Of a stretch of 53,368 nt of DNA, positions 7,712-13,389 are shown piece after piece; the stretch's first letter is position 1, and each line of letters opens with the position of its first letter. The position numbers were made by a program, and so were the translations under genes. Source of the DNA: a virus; IMG/VR virus record IMGVR_UViG_3300030388_000656, positions 1 through 53,368 of that record, one strand, 5' to 3'. Below the pieces are notes generated by a model, which was given only the letters and a program-made list of their open reading frames with translations, was not told where the DNA came from and made no database searches.

Positions 7712-8405
7712 TTGCTTTCTCTACTTTTTCTTTTCCGTATTGCAGGAATGTTTCTGATGGATAGTATATACCTAACTCCAGAGTTGTTTTGTCAACTACA
7801 TAAAACACCATAGGCTTATTAAAAAACTGCTGGTATAAATATGCTTGGCTGTCGTAATTATATTTCCTTGCACTATACTTAAAGTCTTTTATGTTTCCAG
7901 TAGTTTTTAGATCAATGAGAAAGTCTTTACCAACTATGTCGGCTTTTCCTTTCCACATCATTCCAGCAACCTCCTGAAGAGCTGGTACTTCAAATTGATT
8001 ATCTTCAGAATAGATAGCATCATAGAACTCTAAATTATTGTTCATTGAAGCTATAGCTTTATCTGTTTCCTCTTTTTCTTTAGTAAGCATCATTAACTCT
8101 CTACCATGCTCCTGAATCTCTTCTTTATATTTCTTAGTATTCCTGCTGGATGCATCGATACTTATAAATTCATCATTGTCTATTTTTAAGGGTTCTAATA
8201 TAGCTGTGTGAAAATACCTGCCTATAAGCATAGGCTTTGTTATCTCTTTAGGTTTTCTAAAGCTTTTAGGATCATTAAGTAAAGTAATGATGTCAGAGTT
8301 AGATAAGAACTGCTGACCAAACTTACCATAGTATTGGTCATCATCTTTTAGTTTCTCTTTAATTTCAGAAACTAATTTTTCGTTATAGTTGGGAGGCACT
8401 TTCAT
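7635..8405 (-). CDS. RecE-like PD-(D/E)XK exonuclease (DUF3799/PDDEXK_12 type)
   Basis: 256 aa. PMLIGRYFHTAILEP (about 79-93) is the helical entry motif of this family. The nuclease core reads WKGKADIV then FLIDLKTTGN (GKAD Asp, then Asp-x-Lys), followed by KYNYDSQAYLYQQFF, the conserved tyrosine/glutamine helix. The usual length of exodeoxyribonuclease VIII C-terminal nuclease domains fits. It digests one strand of duplex DNA to expose ssDNA for annealing. The start overlaps the annealase stop by one base (TAATG), so the two are translationally coupled as a two-component recombinase. Confidence 0.87.
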   Translation of the reverse strand: MKVPPNYNEKLVSEIKEKLKDDDQYYGKFGQQFLSNSDIITLLNDPKSFRKPKEITKPMLIGRYFHTAILEPLKIDNDEFISIDASSRNTKKYKEEIQEHGRELMMLTKEKEETDKAIASMNNNLEFYDAIYSEDNQFEVPALQEVAGMMWKGKADIVGKDFLIDLKTTGNIKDFKYSARKYNYDSQAYLYQQFFNKPMVFYVVDKTTLELGIYYPSETFLQYGKEKVEKAIEVFNKFYKEDAEEDIQNYIIKETL

Positions 8406-9022
8406 TACTTAATAGATTTAGAAAGCTCCTTCTTAACTACAGCTTTAATGTTATACTTAACCTCTAAGTTTTTGATAATCTTAGGCAATCCTAACTCTTT
8501 GTTCTTAGCAATATAGCTCAAAACTTTTACCCAGTTAGTATCTCCAATATTTAACTCAACATGTGTTGATGTTTTAGGTACTGGTGACTTACTTACTGGC
8601 TGAGGTGTTGGTTGCTTAATCGTTTGCATCGTGTCCTCTCCAATCCATAAACTTAATCCTAATCCATGCATTGCAATTGCTTTAGCAGTAGATCTCTGGA
8701 TTGTTGTATTTACATCCATTGAAGTTACCTTCTCAATAGGTATAGAATTGTTTCTATAGTCCATTACTGGTAGGTAATCAATATGCTCCATGTCATCAAT
8801 AGTAATACCTACTTTACAATATGCAGTTTTACCATCAGTAAAAAAGTTTAGTCCAGTATGCTCTGATTCATATACAACTCTTTGTGCAGATGGATGTGCA
8901 GTTTTAATTAAGCTCCATGCTGAAGCCCATGACAGGTAACTGAATTTACCTTTCTTTTCGATTTTATCCTTTACAGATATGGAAGCAAGTTCCTTAAAAT
9001 AATTTTTCTTCTCTGTTGCCAT
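8405..9022 (-). CDS. DUF1071-family single-strand annealing protein
   Basis: 205 aa. The N-terminal 140 residues show the DUF1071 pattern: FSYLSWASAWSLIKTAHPSA, the YCKVGITIDD strands, LPVMDYRNNS, and TTIQRSTAKAIAMHGLGLSLWIGED. The C-terminal part is a Pro-rich linker (about 135-155) and a basic tail. This family pairs with RecE/lambda-exonuclease-type enzymes as a RecT-like annealase. Gene order (annealase, exonuclease, SSB-like) supports this strongly. It probably serves replication-linked recombination or concatemer formation. Confidence 0.87.
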   Translation of the reverse strand: MATEKKNYFKELASISVKDKIEKKGKFSYLSWASAWSLIKTAHPSAQRVVYESEHTGLNFFTDGKTAYCKVGITIDDMEHIDYLPVMDYRNNSIPIEKVTSMDVNTTIQRSTAKAIAMHGLGLSLWIGEDTMQTIKQPTPQPVSKSPVPKTSTHVELNIGDTNWVKVLSYIAKNKELGLPKIIKNLEVKYNIKAVVKKELSKSIK

Positions 9023-9425
9023 AATTGATTTGATTTAATTTATTTAATTTTAGTTGTTTATTTGCATATTTTTTAAGCAAAATCTCTCTGCTTGTCTTGA
9101 GTCTTTGTATGTGCTTATCGTTCTTTCTGGTATTGACTTCACTTCTGATTTTGTTCTCAATCAAATCCAGCTTTCTTTTATAGTTGTGCATCGATAATCT
9201 GATTCCTCCTTCTTTCCAGCCGAAGTCATAAAAGAATTTGTATTCCTCTTCATTGCATTCCTGAAAGTAATCTCCACTCCTGCCACAATTTAATATCTCA
9301 GTTTTTGAGCCAAACTTCTGGAGCTTTACTCCATTGTTTATAACACCAACACCATTAGGCATATTAACTTTCATAGCTACTATGTCATTAAGTGACTGAT
9401 CATATATGTCTTCTAAATTATACAT
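8994..9425 (-). CDS. hypothetical 143-aa protein
   Basis: The start chosen is the ATG at 9425, overlapping the DnaA-IV-like stop by 8 bases. A longer frame to 9608 would lie almost wholly within that gene and looks like a shadow. The protein has a mixed N-terminal part (VNMPNGVGVINNGVKLQKFG, CGRSGDYFQEC) and a basic helical C-terminal half (KIRSEVNTRKNDKHIQRLK). No family was recognised. The 3' end overlaps the annealase start by 29 bases. Confidence 0.65.
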   Translation of the reverse strand: MYNLEDIYDQSLNDIVAMKVNMPNGVGVINNGVKLQKFGSKTEILNCGRSGDYFQECNEEEYKFFYDFGWKEGGIRLSMHNYKRKLDLIENKIRSEVNTRKNDKHIQRLKTSREILLKKYANKQLKLNKLNQINYGNREEKLF

Positions 9426-9711
9426 TCTGAAGTTTGTTAACCACCTCCTGAAAGTCTTGGTCAGATTCAATAAGTTCTTTTGCTTTTTTATATCCATGGA
9501 TGATTGTAGAATGAGTTGTTGTATGCCCATGCTCCTCCAAGAATCTTTGTATGTATGATATTCTGATTGGTCTTTCCATACATAAGTAGTATAGCATCTG
9601 TCTTGCATCTACAATATCCCTACGTTTAGTTTTAGTAAACATCTGGTCTAATGATAGATGAAATTGGTCTGCTATTGCTGATGCATATGCATCAAAAATG
9701 TCTTTTTTCAT
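9418..9711 (-). CDS. second DnaA domain IV-like protein
   Basis: 97 aa. Residues 30-80 match the DnaA origin-binding domain: RRDIVDARQMLYYLC as the first helix pair, SYIQRFLEEHG as the HTH entry, then THSTIIHGYKKAKEL, equivalent to the DnaA signature HsTV.hg..ki. No ATPase domain is present. It heads the recombination group. Its relation to the larger DnaA-IV-like protein at 2163-2690 is distant. Possible roles are origin marking or titration of host DnaA boxes (inference). Confidence 0.72.
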   Translation of the reverse strand: MKKDIFDAYASAIADQFHLSLDQMFTKTKRRDIVDARQMLYYLCMERPIRISYIQRFLEEHGHTTTHSTIIHGYKKAKELIESDQDFQEVVNKLQNV

Positions 9712-9778
9712 TTGGTTGATTTGATTTAATTTGTAGATGGCTAAAGTAATTCTTTTTCAATTAATACGCAAATTATGT

Positions 9779-10015
9779 TCAACTTTTCTTTATCCAGTCT
9801 ATTTCAAACTTAAGATGATTAATCGCTTTTTCAATATCTTCGATATGCTTTGCCTTGTTATTCATTCCTTCTTCTGTCTTCTTGCCACAGCGTAATAAAT
9901 AGCTGGTTGCAGTTCCTACATTGTATGACAAGCTCCAGTCTTCAATGACCTTCCTTGCTTCATAGCCATACACTTTCCCTATATAATAGGATGGTACATC
10001 AATTTTCTCACTCAT
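9779..10015 (-). CDS. DUF3310 protein (T7 gp1.7-like family)
   Basis: 78 aa. The family pattern is clear: YYIGKVYGYEARKVIEDWSL, then GTATSYLLRCGKK, then KHIEDIEKAINHLKFEI. DUF3310 covers small phage proteins related to T7 gp1.7, a nucleotide kinase acting on dTMP/dGMP. The size equals the core domain. It overlaps the next gene by four bases. A role in nucleotide metabolism during replication is likely, though activity cannot be read from the sequence. Confidence 0.8.
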   Translation of the reverse strand: MSEKIDVPSYYIGKVYGYEARKVIEDWSLSYNVGTATSYLLRCGKKTEEGMNNKAKHIEDIEKAINHLKFEIDWIKKS

Positions 10016-10224
10016 TTCTTTTTAAATCTAAATTGTGACATATCATTATTGATTGTCATCGGCTTTCTGTATAACGGAATAAGAGAGGTAAACTTGTCGT
10101 TATCCTCTCTCCTTCCACTATTCTTAAAATAATCATCAAACTCAATTACATTACTCCTGTAGTTGTCTTCGAATTCTTTTAGTCTTTTGTACTCTTCTAT
10201 AAATTCTCTGGTATCTGGACTCAT
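10012..10224 (-). CDS. hypothetical 70-aa protein
   Basis: 70 aa, charged. The helical N-terminus REFIEEYKRLKEFEDNYRS is followed by a basic tail ending RFKKK. No family was recognised. It overlaps both neighbours by four bases (ATGA-type), so it is co-translated with the Api92-like and DUF3310 genes. Confidence 0.65.
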   Translation of the reverse strand: MSPDTREFIEEYKRLKEFEDNYRSNVIEFDDYFKNSGRREDNDKFTSLIPLYRKPMTINNDMSQFRFKKK

Positions 10225-10823
10225 TCGACAATGATGTGTCTTTTACTCTCTTCTCTGATGTATTTTTTAGCTTCAACTAATGAAGTACCTAAAAACTCCA
10301 TACCCCACCAGTCGCAGTAGTATCCTATTCCACCATCGTAGTTTGGATGCTCATCTAATAACTTAGATAGATGGTATGTTTTCTTCTTATAAGTGTATTC
10401 AATTTCTTCATCAAAGTTTGGTTCATCGTATTCATCGTGCATAATCTGTTCTCCATTTTCATACTCCATCTCTCCTCCCCAGCCATTTTCTTCTTCCCAA
10501 TGGTAAATGAAGTCTGGAAAGTCCTTACTAAATAATTCAATGATGTTCATTCCAATACAGCTCCATGCTGAAGAGAAATTAATAGATCCCTCGTTTATGT
10601 CTATTTCGATGTCGTAACATCCCCATTTTGTATTCCAGTTATGAAGTCTCCATTCATACCATTTATGGTCTGCATCTCCCTTGTTTATCTCTGGAAGATA
10701 GTGTCTACATAAAGCTACTGGTTCTTCAGAATTCAATGTACTTTCCCAGTACTTTAGAATGTCTCTTTGTTTAGTGGTCATATCGTTACCGATTTGGATT
10801 CCACTCATTACATGATTTGGCAT
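10221..10823 (-). CDS. Api92-like / DUF1281-type protein
   Basis: 200 aa. It begins MPNHVMSGIQIGND and contains LHNWNTKWGCYDIEID, SINFSSAWSCIGMNIIELFSKDFPDF, HWEEENGWGG and YYCDWWGMEFLG. This is the NW.tKW...f.taWs...p pattern of the YubB/Api92 ferredoxin-like family, found in phages and plasmids and of unknown molecular function. It is rich in Trp and acidic residues. It follows the first hammerhead ribozyme: cleavage there would give its mRNA a leader of about 25 nt. Confidence 0.75.
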   Translation of the reverse strand: MPNHVMSGIQIGNDMTTKQRDILKYWESTLNSEEPVALCRHYLPEINKGDADHKWYEWRLHNWNTKWGCYDIEIDINEGSINFSSAWSCIGMNIIELFSKDFPDFIYHWEEENGWGGEMEYENGEQIMHDEYDEPNFDEEIEYTYKKKTYHLSKLLDEHPNYDGGIGYYCDWWGMEFLGTSLVEAKKYIREESKRHIIVE

Positions 10824-10842
10824 AATAGTTTTTGATTTTATT

Positions 10843-10895
10843 TATACTGACTACCTTTCGGTAGTTTCGGATACTGAATCCATCATCAGAGTATA
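10843..10895 (-). ncRNA. hammerhead ribozyme, type I, copy 1
   Basis: The minus-strand RNA has all core elements. Stem I: UAUACU (10895-10890) pairs with AGUAUA (10848-10843). Core CUGAUGA (10889-10883). An extra U, then stem II GGAU/AUCC with loop UCAGU. Core GAAA. Stem III ACUACC/GGUAGU closed by a GAAA tetraloop. Cleavage triplet GUC, with the cut expected after C at 10849. Stem I is the open stem (type I). The second copy at 13037 keeps the core while stems I and III differ by compensating changes, strong evidence for a real RNA fold. One extra nucleotide at this core position is known in a viroid hammerhead. It begins two bases after the upstream stop codon. Confidence 0.88.
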
Positions 10896-10896
10896 T

Positions 10897-11175
10897 TTAC
10901 AAGTGTCCTCCATACCCATTGGGAAGTTGGAATCTCCACTCGCTGTCGCTTTCTGGTTCGTTCATTCCTTCGTGGTCATGAACCCCACTACCAAACACAA
11001 TCTCAGTTTGGTTAATTAAATTATCTAAGACATCTACCCAGCTGTCTTCTATACTCATTAGGTAATCTGAAACATCTTCTTCTTTGATGTTCTCTGGTAG
11101 CTCTACCTCAATCTCGGTGTATTTATGATACACACTTCTCTGTTGTATTGTTACTGAATTTTTAGCCATTTCCAT
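10897..11175 (-). CDS. hypothetical 92-aa acidic protein
   Basis: 92 aa (90 if the next in-frame ATG at 11169 is used). Features are YTEIEVELPENIKEEDVSDYL, a short helix DVLDNLINQ, and the Gly-rich C-terminus LPNGYGGHL. Acidic. No family was recognised. It overlaps the upstream gene by 25 bases and stops two bases before hammerhead copy 1, so its mRNA 3' end would be made by ribozyme cleavage. Confidence 0.65.
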   Translation of the reverse strand: MEMAKNSVTIQQRSVYHKYTEIEVELPENIKEEDVSDYLMSIEDSWVDVLDNLINQTEIVFGSGVHDHEGMNEPESDSEWRFQLPNGYGGHL

Positions 11176-11390
11176 AGTTTTTCGGTTAAACTTAATTTAG
11201 GTACACAACCATATGATTCAAAGATTACATCCAGACTATTTATTTCTAATTCAATAAAGTGTTCTGAGTGTGGTGTGAAATCAAATGCTCCTGTTGTTGC
11301 GTTGTACTCTACTGCTTGCTCATCATACTTGTGATGGCACATCTCTTCAGCTATGTAGCGTTTGAGATTTTGTAATTCTACTTCATCCAT
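11151..11390 (-). CDS. hypothetical 79-aa acidic protein
   Basis: 79 aa. Helical N-terminus (EVELQNLKRYIAEEMCHHKYDEQ), then DFTPHSEHFIELEINSLDVIFES and a basic tail LTEKLWKWLKIQ. No family was recognised. It is the first gene after the TAnnTTTG-type box at 11431-11438, about 40 nt upstream, and so may start a separate transcript. Confidence 0.65.
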   Translation of the reverse strand: MDEVELQNLKRYIAEEMCHHKYDEQAVEYNATTGAFDFTPHSEHFIELEINSLDVIFESYGCVPKLSLTEKLWKWLKIQ

Positions 11391-11430
11391 GTTGTTTAAT
11401 TTAATTTAATTAATAGTTATTTTATGTTCA

Positions 11431-11448
11431 CAAAAGTATTAAATACTT
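11431..11448 (-). promoter_or_regulatory. promoter -7 box with adjoining inverted repeat
   Basis: Minus strand reads TACTTTTG (11438-11431), matching the Bacteroidota TAnnTTTG -7 box, about 41 nt before the start codon at 11390. An inverted repeat AAGTATT-A-AATACTT (11434-11448) overlaps the box and could be an operator. It lies in the only gap of this part of the operon without a structured RNA. Confidence 0.5.
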
Positions 11449-11462
11449 AGCTTAAATCCAAA

Positions 11463-11654
11463 TTATACTCCGTAAATTAATTTGAGTAATATCCACAGGA
11501 GGTAAGACACTATAAGAAGGAAAACAGATGCTCCCAGTCCAAATACTAATGCCTCCAGTAGGAACTTAGATGGGTTCTTCTGGATTCTTTCCCAGTCAGT
11601 ATCCTCCTTGTAGTTGTCGTACTTCTTGTCGATTTTGTTTATTCTATCTTTCAT
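11463..11654 (-). CDS. small membrane protein
   Basis: 63 aa. A charged N-terminal 30 residues (KDRINKIDKKYDNYKEDTDW) precede a long hydrophobic segment at about 32-61 (FLLEALVFGLGASVFLLIV and on), one long or two short transmembrane helices ending LKLIYGV. No family was recognised. It overlaps the upstream zinc-ribbon gene by four bases. Early membrane proteins of this kind in phages often alter host entry or envelope functions, but nothing specific is visible. Confidence 0.65.
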   Translation of the reverse strand: MKDRINKIDKKYDNYKEDTDWERIQKNPSKFLLEALVFGLGASVFLLIVSYLLWILLKLIYGV

Positions 11655-11878
11655 AATCCTTGTCTTTTCTCATCAGCTAAGTCTTCTAAATAAGACTCAT
11701 GCCTGTTGACATTATACTCATCTTCATCAATGATTTCGCACTCATCTTTGCACTCATCACAGATGTAGCATCCTTCTACCTCTTCGTTCTCTTCAAACTC
11801 TTCGTATCCAGCTCCACAGCAAGTACTAACTTCCTCTGAGTAATCTGGAGAGGCTAATTTCCAATTGTCGTAATTCAT
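11651..11878 (-). CDS. small zinc-ribbon-like protein
   Basis: 75 aa, strongly acidic. Cysteines are arranged as STCCGAGYEE then GCYICDECKDECEI, a pattern like rubredoxin/zinc-ribbon knuckles (CC..., CxxCxxxC). Such small proteins are common in phage early regions, and some bind host RNA polymerase or nucleic acid, but this role is not shown here. The gene is flanked by lipoprotein and membrane-protein genes in the same operon. Confidence 0.65.
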   Translation of the reverse strand: MNYDNWKLASPDYSEEVSTCCGAGYEEFEENEEVEGCYICDECKDECEIIDEDEYNVNRHESYLEDLADEKRQGL

Positions 11879-11888
11879 ATCTATTTAT

Positions 11889-12020
11889 TTATTTGTACCA
11901 ACCATAGGTCGGTAGTTTCTTGCATTGTCTTGTACTACTGCAAGAGATTAATGATAACAGCACAACCAAACAATATGTGTATGCCATGAGTTTTAAAAAT
12001 ACCTTTGTTGAGTTTTTCAT
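11889..12020 (-). CDS. tiny lipoprotein (43 aa)
   Basis: Read directly from the gap between neighbours. ATG at 12020, stop TAA at 11889, 43 aa. Basic start (MKNSTKVFLK), hydrophobic core AYTYCLVVLLSLI and lipobox LISC-SS at about residues 24-29, then a short mature peptide STRQCKKLPTYGWYK. Signal peptidase II processing would leave a mature lipopeptide of about 17 residues. It lies two bases after the stop of the 100-aa gene. With the second lipoprotein at 12435-12659 it resembles known phage superinfection-exclusion lipoproteins in kind only. Confidence 0.7.
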   Translation of the reverse strand: MKNSTKVFLKLMAYTYCLVVLLSLISCSSTRQCKKLPTYGWYK

Positions 12021-12022
12021 AT

Positions 12023-12325
12023 CTAAAATGGAAGTTCGTTAAAGCTATTTTCTATCTGGTCTGAATACCTTTTGAATATTTCATTCCAGTCAATACACTT
12101 GATATCTTCATACTCAAATTGCTCGCTGTCTACCAGTGACATGAATTCCGTTAAAGGATTGTCAAAGTTAGACTTATTGTCCAGAATAACACATAGTCTG
12201 TAAGTCTGTACATTTTTGTAGCCATAGAACTTCTCTTCTATGTCGTTCTTTTCTTTGGTAAGGTTCTCTACCAGTTCTTTGTACTTATTGATGTCTTCAA
12301 TAAGGTTCTTTGCAGTTAAATCCAT
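12023..12325 (-). CDS. hypothetical 100-aa acidic protein with SSB-like C-terminal tip
   Basis: 100 aa. N-terminal coiled coil (IEDINKYKELVENLTKEKND), then a mixed acidic region. The last residues NSFNELPF resemble the acidic-Pro-Phe tip of SSB proteins (compare NEDLPF in the SSB-like protein at 7251-7511). It could mimic the SSB tail to bind host or phage DNA-metabolism enzymes; this is speculation from four residues. It is preceded by the structured RNA at 12347-12393. Confidence 0.65.
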   Translation of the reverse strand: MDLTAKNLIEDINKYKELVENLTKEKNDIEEKFYGYKNVQTYRLCVILDNKSNFDNPLTEFMSLVDSEQFEYEDIKCIDWNEIFKRYSDQIENSFNELPF

Positions 12326-12346
12326 AGATCTATTTATTTAGGTTTT

Positions 12347-12393
12347 GAGGAACATCCCTCTACCACGAAATCCCCACTAATTTCTTAGTGAGG
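12347..12393 (-). ncRNA. two-hairpin RNA motif, copy A
   Basis: Minus-strand RNA: a 9-bp hairpin CCUCACUAA-GAAA-UUAGUGGGG (12393-12372), then single-stranded AUUUCGUGGUA (12371-12361), then a small hairpin GAGG/CCUC. Copy B at 13390-13435 has the same 9-bp stem length, the same GAAA tetraloop and an identical 11-base linker, while the stem sequence differs with compensating base pairs. It ends 21 nt before the start codon at 12325, so it is part of a 5' leader or intercistronic region. No known RNA family was recognised. Confidence 0.65.
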
Positions 12394-12396
12394 CAT

Positions 12397-12435
12397 GGGT
12401 ACGTTATCGTATCCTTCTGGGTACGTTATCGTATC
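12397..12435. repeat. two direct repeats of 17 bp, each with a short palindrome
   Basis: GGGTACGTTATCGTATC occurs at 12397-12413 and again at 12419-12435, a 22-base period. Each unit contains the inverted repeat TACG-TTAT-CGTA. The second unit touches the stop codon of the lipoprotein gene. It could be paired operator sites or small RNA hairpins just upstream of the two-hairpin motif. Confidence 0.7.
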
Positions 12436-12659
12436 TATTTTACTGGTTTCCTTCCTACATGATTGAAAAGGATGTAAAGACTATCTGTCTTATGCTGGTA
12501 CTCATTGTAGGTCTTTTGCAACTCGTAGTCAATTCGTTCTCTCTCCATTAATTGTAGCGTTGAGAATTTATATGAACTACATGATTGTAGTAAAAATGAT
12601 ACAGCCAGAACTACAAATGCATATCGCATGTAGTAAGTGAAAATTGTTTTTAAACTCAT
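12435..12659 (-). CDS. small lipoprotein (74 aa)
   Basis: 74 aa. The N-terminal signal MSLKTIFTYYMRYAFVVLAV leads into a lipobox LLQSC-SS (Cys about 27). The mature part is about 48 residues, charged and helical (ERERIDYELQKTYNEYQHKTDSL). The SCSS cleavage site is the same as in the 43-aa lipoprotein at 11889. Outer-membrane or periplasmic anchoring is expected. Phage early lipoproteins can block receptors or adsorption of other phages; that role here is inference. Confidence 0.75.
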   Translation of the reverse strand: MSLKTIFTYYMRYAFVVLAVSFLLQSCSSYKFSTLQLMERERIDYELQKTYNEYQHKTDSLYILFNHVGRKPVK

Positions 12660-12660
12660 C

Positions 12661-13008
12661 TTAGTTGTTTGTATTAGTTATTATTGCTTGCTCTTCTTCT
12701 GTATACTCTTGGATGTCTACCAGTTTACCATCTATCTCTTCGTACTGGATATCTTCATCCTCTACCCAGTCTGTCCAGTAATAAATCTCATCGTTGTAAG
12801 CCCATTCCATTAATTCTTCATCAGTCATCTTGCTTGGGTACAGCTGGTTTCCATCTTCATCCTCTGCTGTAAAATCTTGACCTCTCAAGGTGTCAATTAA
12901 GTCCTTGTCATTTGCAATATACTCGTGGTCGTTGTACAGGTAACCTTCGTTCATACCCTCTCCAGTTATACCACATTGTCTTGCCCAAAAAATTCTTTCT
13001 TTACTCAT
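12661..13008 (-). CDS. hypothetical 115-aa very acidic protein
   Basis: I chose the ATG at 13008 (MSKERIFWARQCG), because the longer frame to 13080 runs through hammerhead ribozyme copy 2. The protein is strongly acidic with many Glu, Asp and Trp: MTDEELMEWAYNDEIYYWTDWV, EDEDIQYEEIDG. No family was recognised; the composition suggests a DNA-mimic or a binder of a host protein. Ribozyme cleavage at 13042/13043 would give its mRNA a 34-nt leader. Confidence 0.7.
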   Translation of the reverse strand: MSKERIFWARQCGITGEGMNEGYLYNDHEYIANDKDLIDTLRGQDFTAEDEDGNQLYPSKMTDEELMEWAYNDEIYYWTDWVEDEDIQYEEIDGKLVDIQEYTEEEQAIITNTNN

Positions 13009-13036
13009 CTTATTTGAATTAGTTTGTATCATTATT

Positions 13037-13089
13037 GATAGTGACTGCCAGCTGGCAGTTTCGGATATTAAATCCATCATCAGACTATC
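13037..13089 (-). ncRNA. hammerhead ribozyme, type I, copy 2
   Basis: Minus-strand RNA: stem I GAUAGU (13089-13084) with ACUAUC (13042-13037); CUGAUGA (13083-13077); one extra U; stem II GGAU/AUCC with loop UUAAU; GAAA; stem III ACUGCC/GGCAGU with loop AGCU; GUC with the cut expected between 13043 and 13042. The total is 53 nt, the same as copy 1. Compared with copy 1, four of six stem I pairs and one stem III pair are changed with pairing kept, while all core bases are identical. The 5' strand of stem I includes the stop codon of the upstream gene (13085-13087). Confidence 0.9.
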
Positions 13090-13372
13090 TGCTTCCCTCC
13101 ATGCAGTCTTTAAACATTATCCAGTCAGATACTTTCATGTCTTCAAATATCACATGTCCAAGCACGCTTACTAACTCCTCTTTCATTGTAGTTTGTGCCA
13201 TGATTAATCTAAGTTTTGGATAGTAGATACCTCCCATTTCATATGAGATTTTCTCTTCATCTTCTGGAGTTAATGTGTCTTTGATTCTGATACAATTCAT
13301 CTCTCTCTGAATTAACTCATTTCTGAAATCGTGCTTTAACATCTGTACTTGGTTTAAAATCTTTGCGTTCAT
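13085..13372 (-). CDS. hypothetical 95-aa protein
   Basis: 95 aa, helical. Begins MNAKILNQVQMLKHDFRNEL and contains LTPEDEEKISYEMGG and VSVLGHVIFEDMKVSDW. No family was recognised. It is framed by two structured RNAs: the two-hairpin motif ends 17 nt before its start, and hammerhead copy 2 overlaps its stop codon. Ribosomes terminating here would cover stem I of the ribozyme. Confidence 0.65.
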   Translation of the reverse strand: MNAKILNQVQMLKHDFRNELIQREMNCIRIKDTLTPEDEEKISYEMGGIYYPKLRLIMAQTTMKEELVSVLGHVIFEDMKVSDWIMFKDCMEGSR

Positions 13373-13389
13373 GTCTTTAATTTTAGTTT

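Noticed and set aside
8994-9608. Long 204-codon version of the gene upstream of the annealase
   Set aside because: The first 61 codons lie inside the DnaA-IV-like gene in another frame; the ATG at 9425 is the better start.
11655-11680. CTGATGA followed by GAAAA on the minus strand
   Set aside because: No room for stem II; chance occurrence at the end of the zinc-ribbon gene.
11889-11990. A GAAAC plus hairpin resembling a third hammerhead on the minus strand
   Set aside because: It has a GAAACUACC start and a possible stem, like the true copies, but there is no CUGANGA segment and no stem I partner. The stretch is coding for the 43-aa lipoprotein.
12661-13080. Longer 139-codon version of the acidic 115-aa protein
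   Set aside because: Its extra 24 codons are the hammerhead ribozyme and its 3' leader; the ATG at 13008 fits better.
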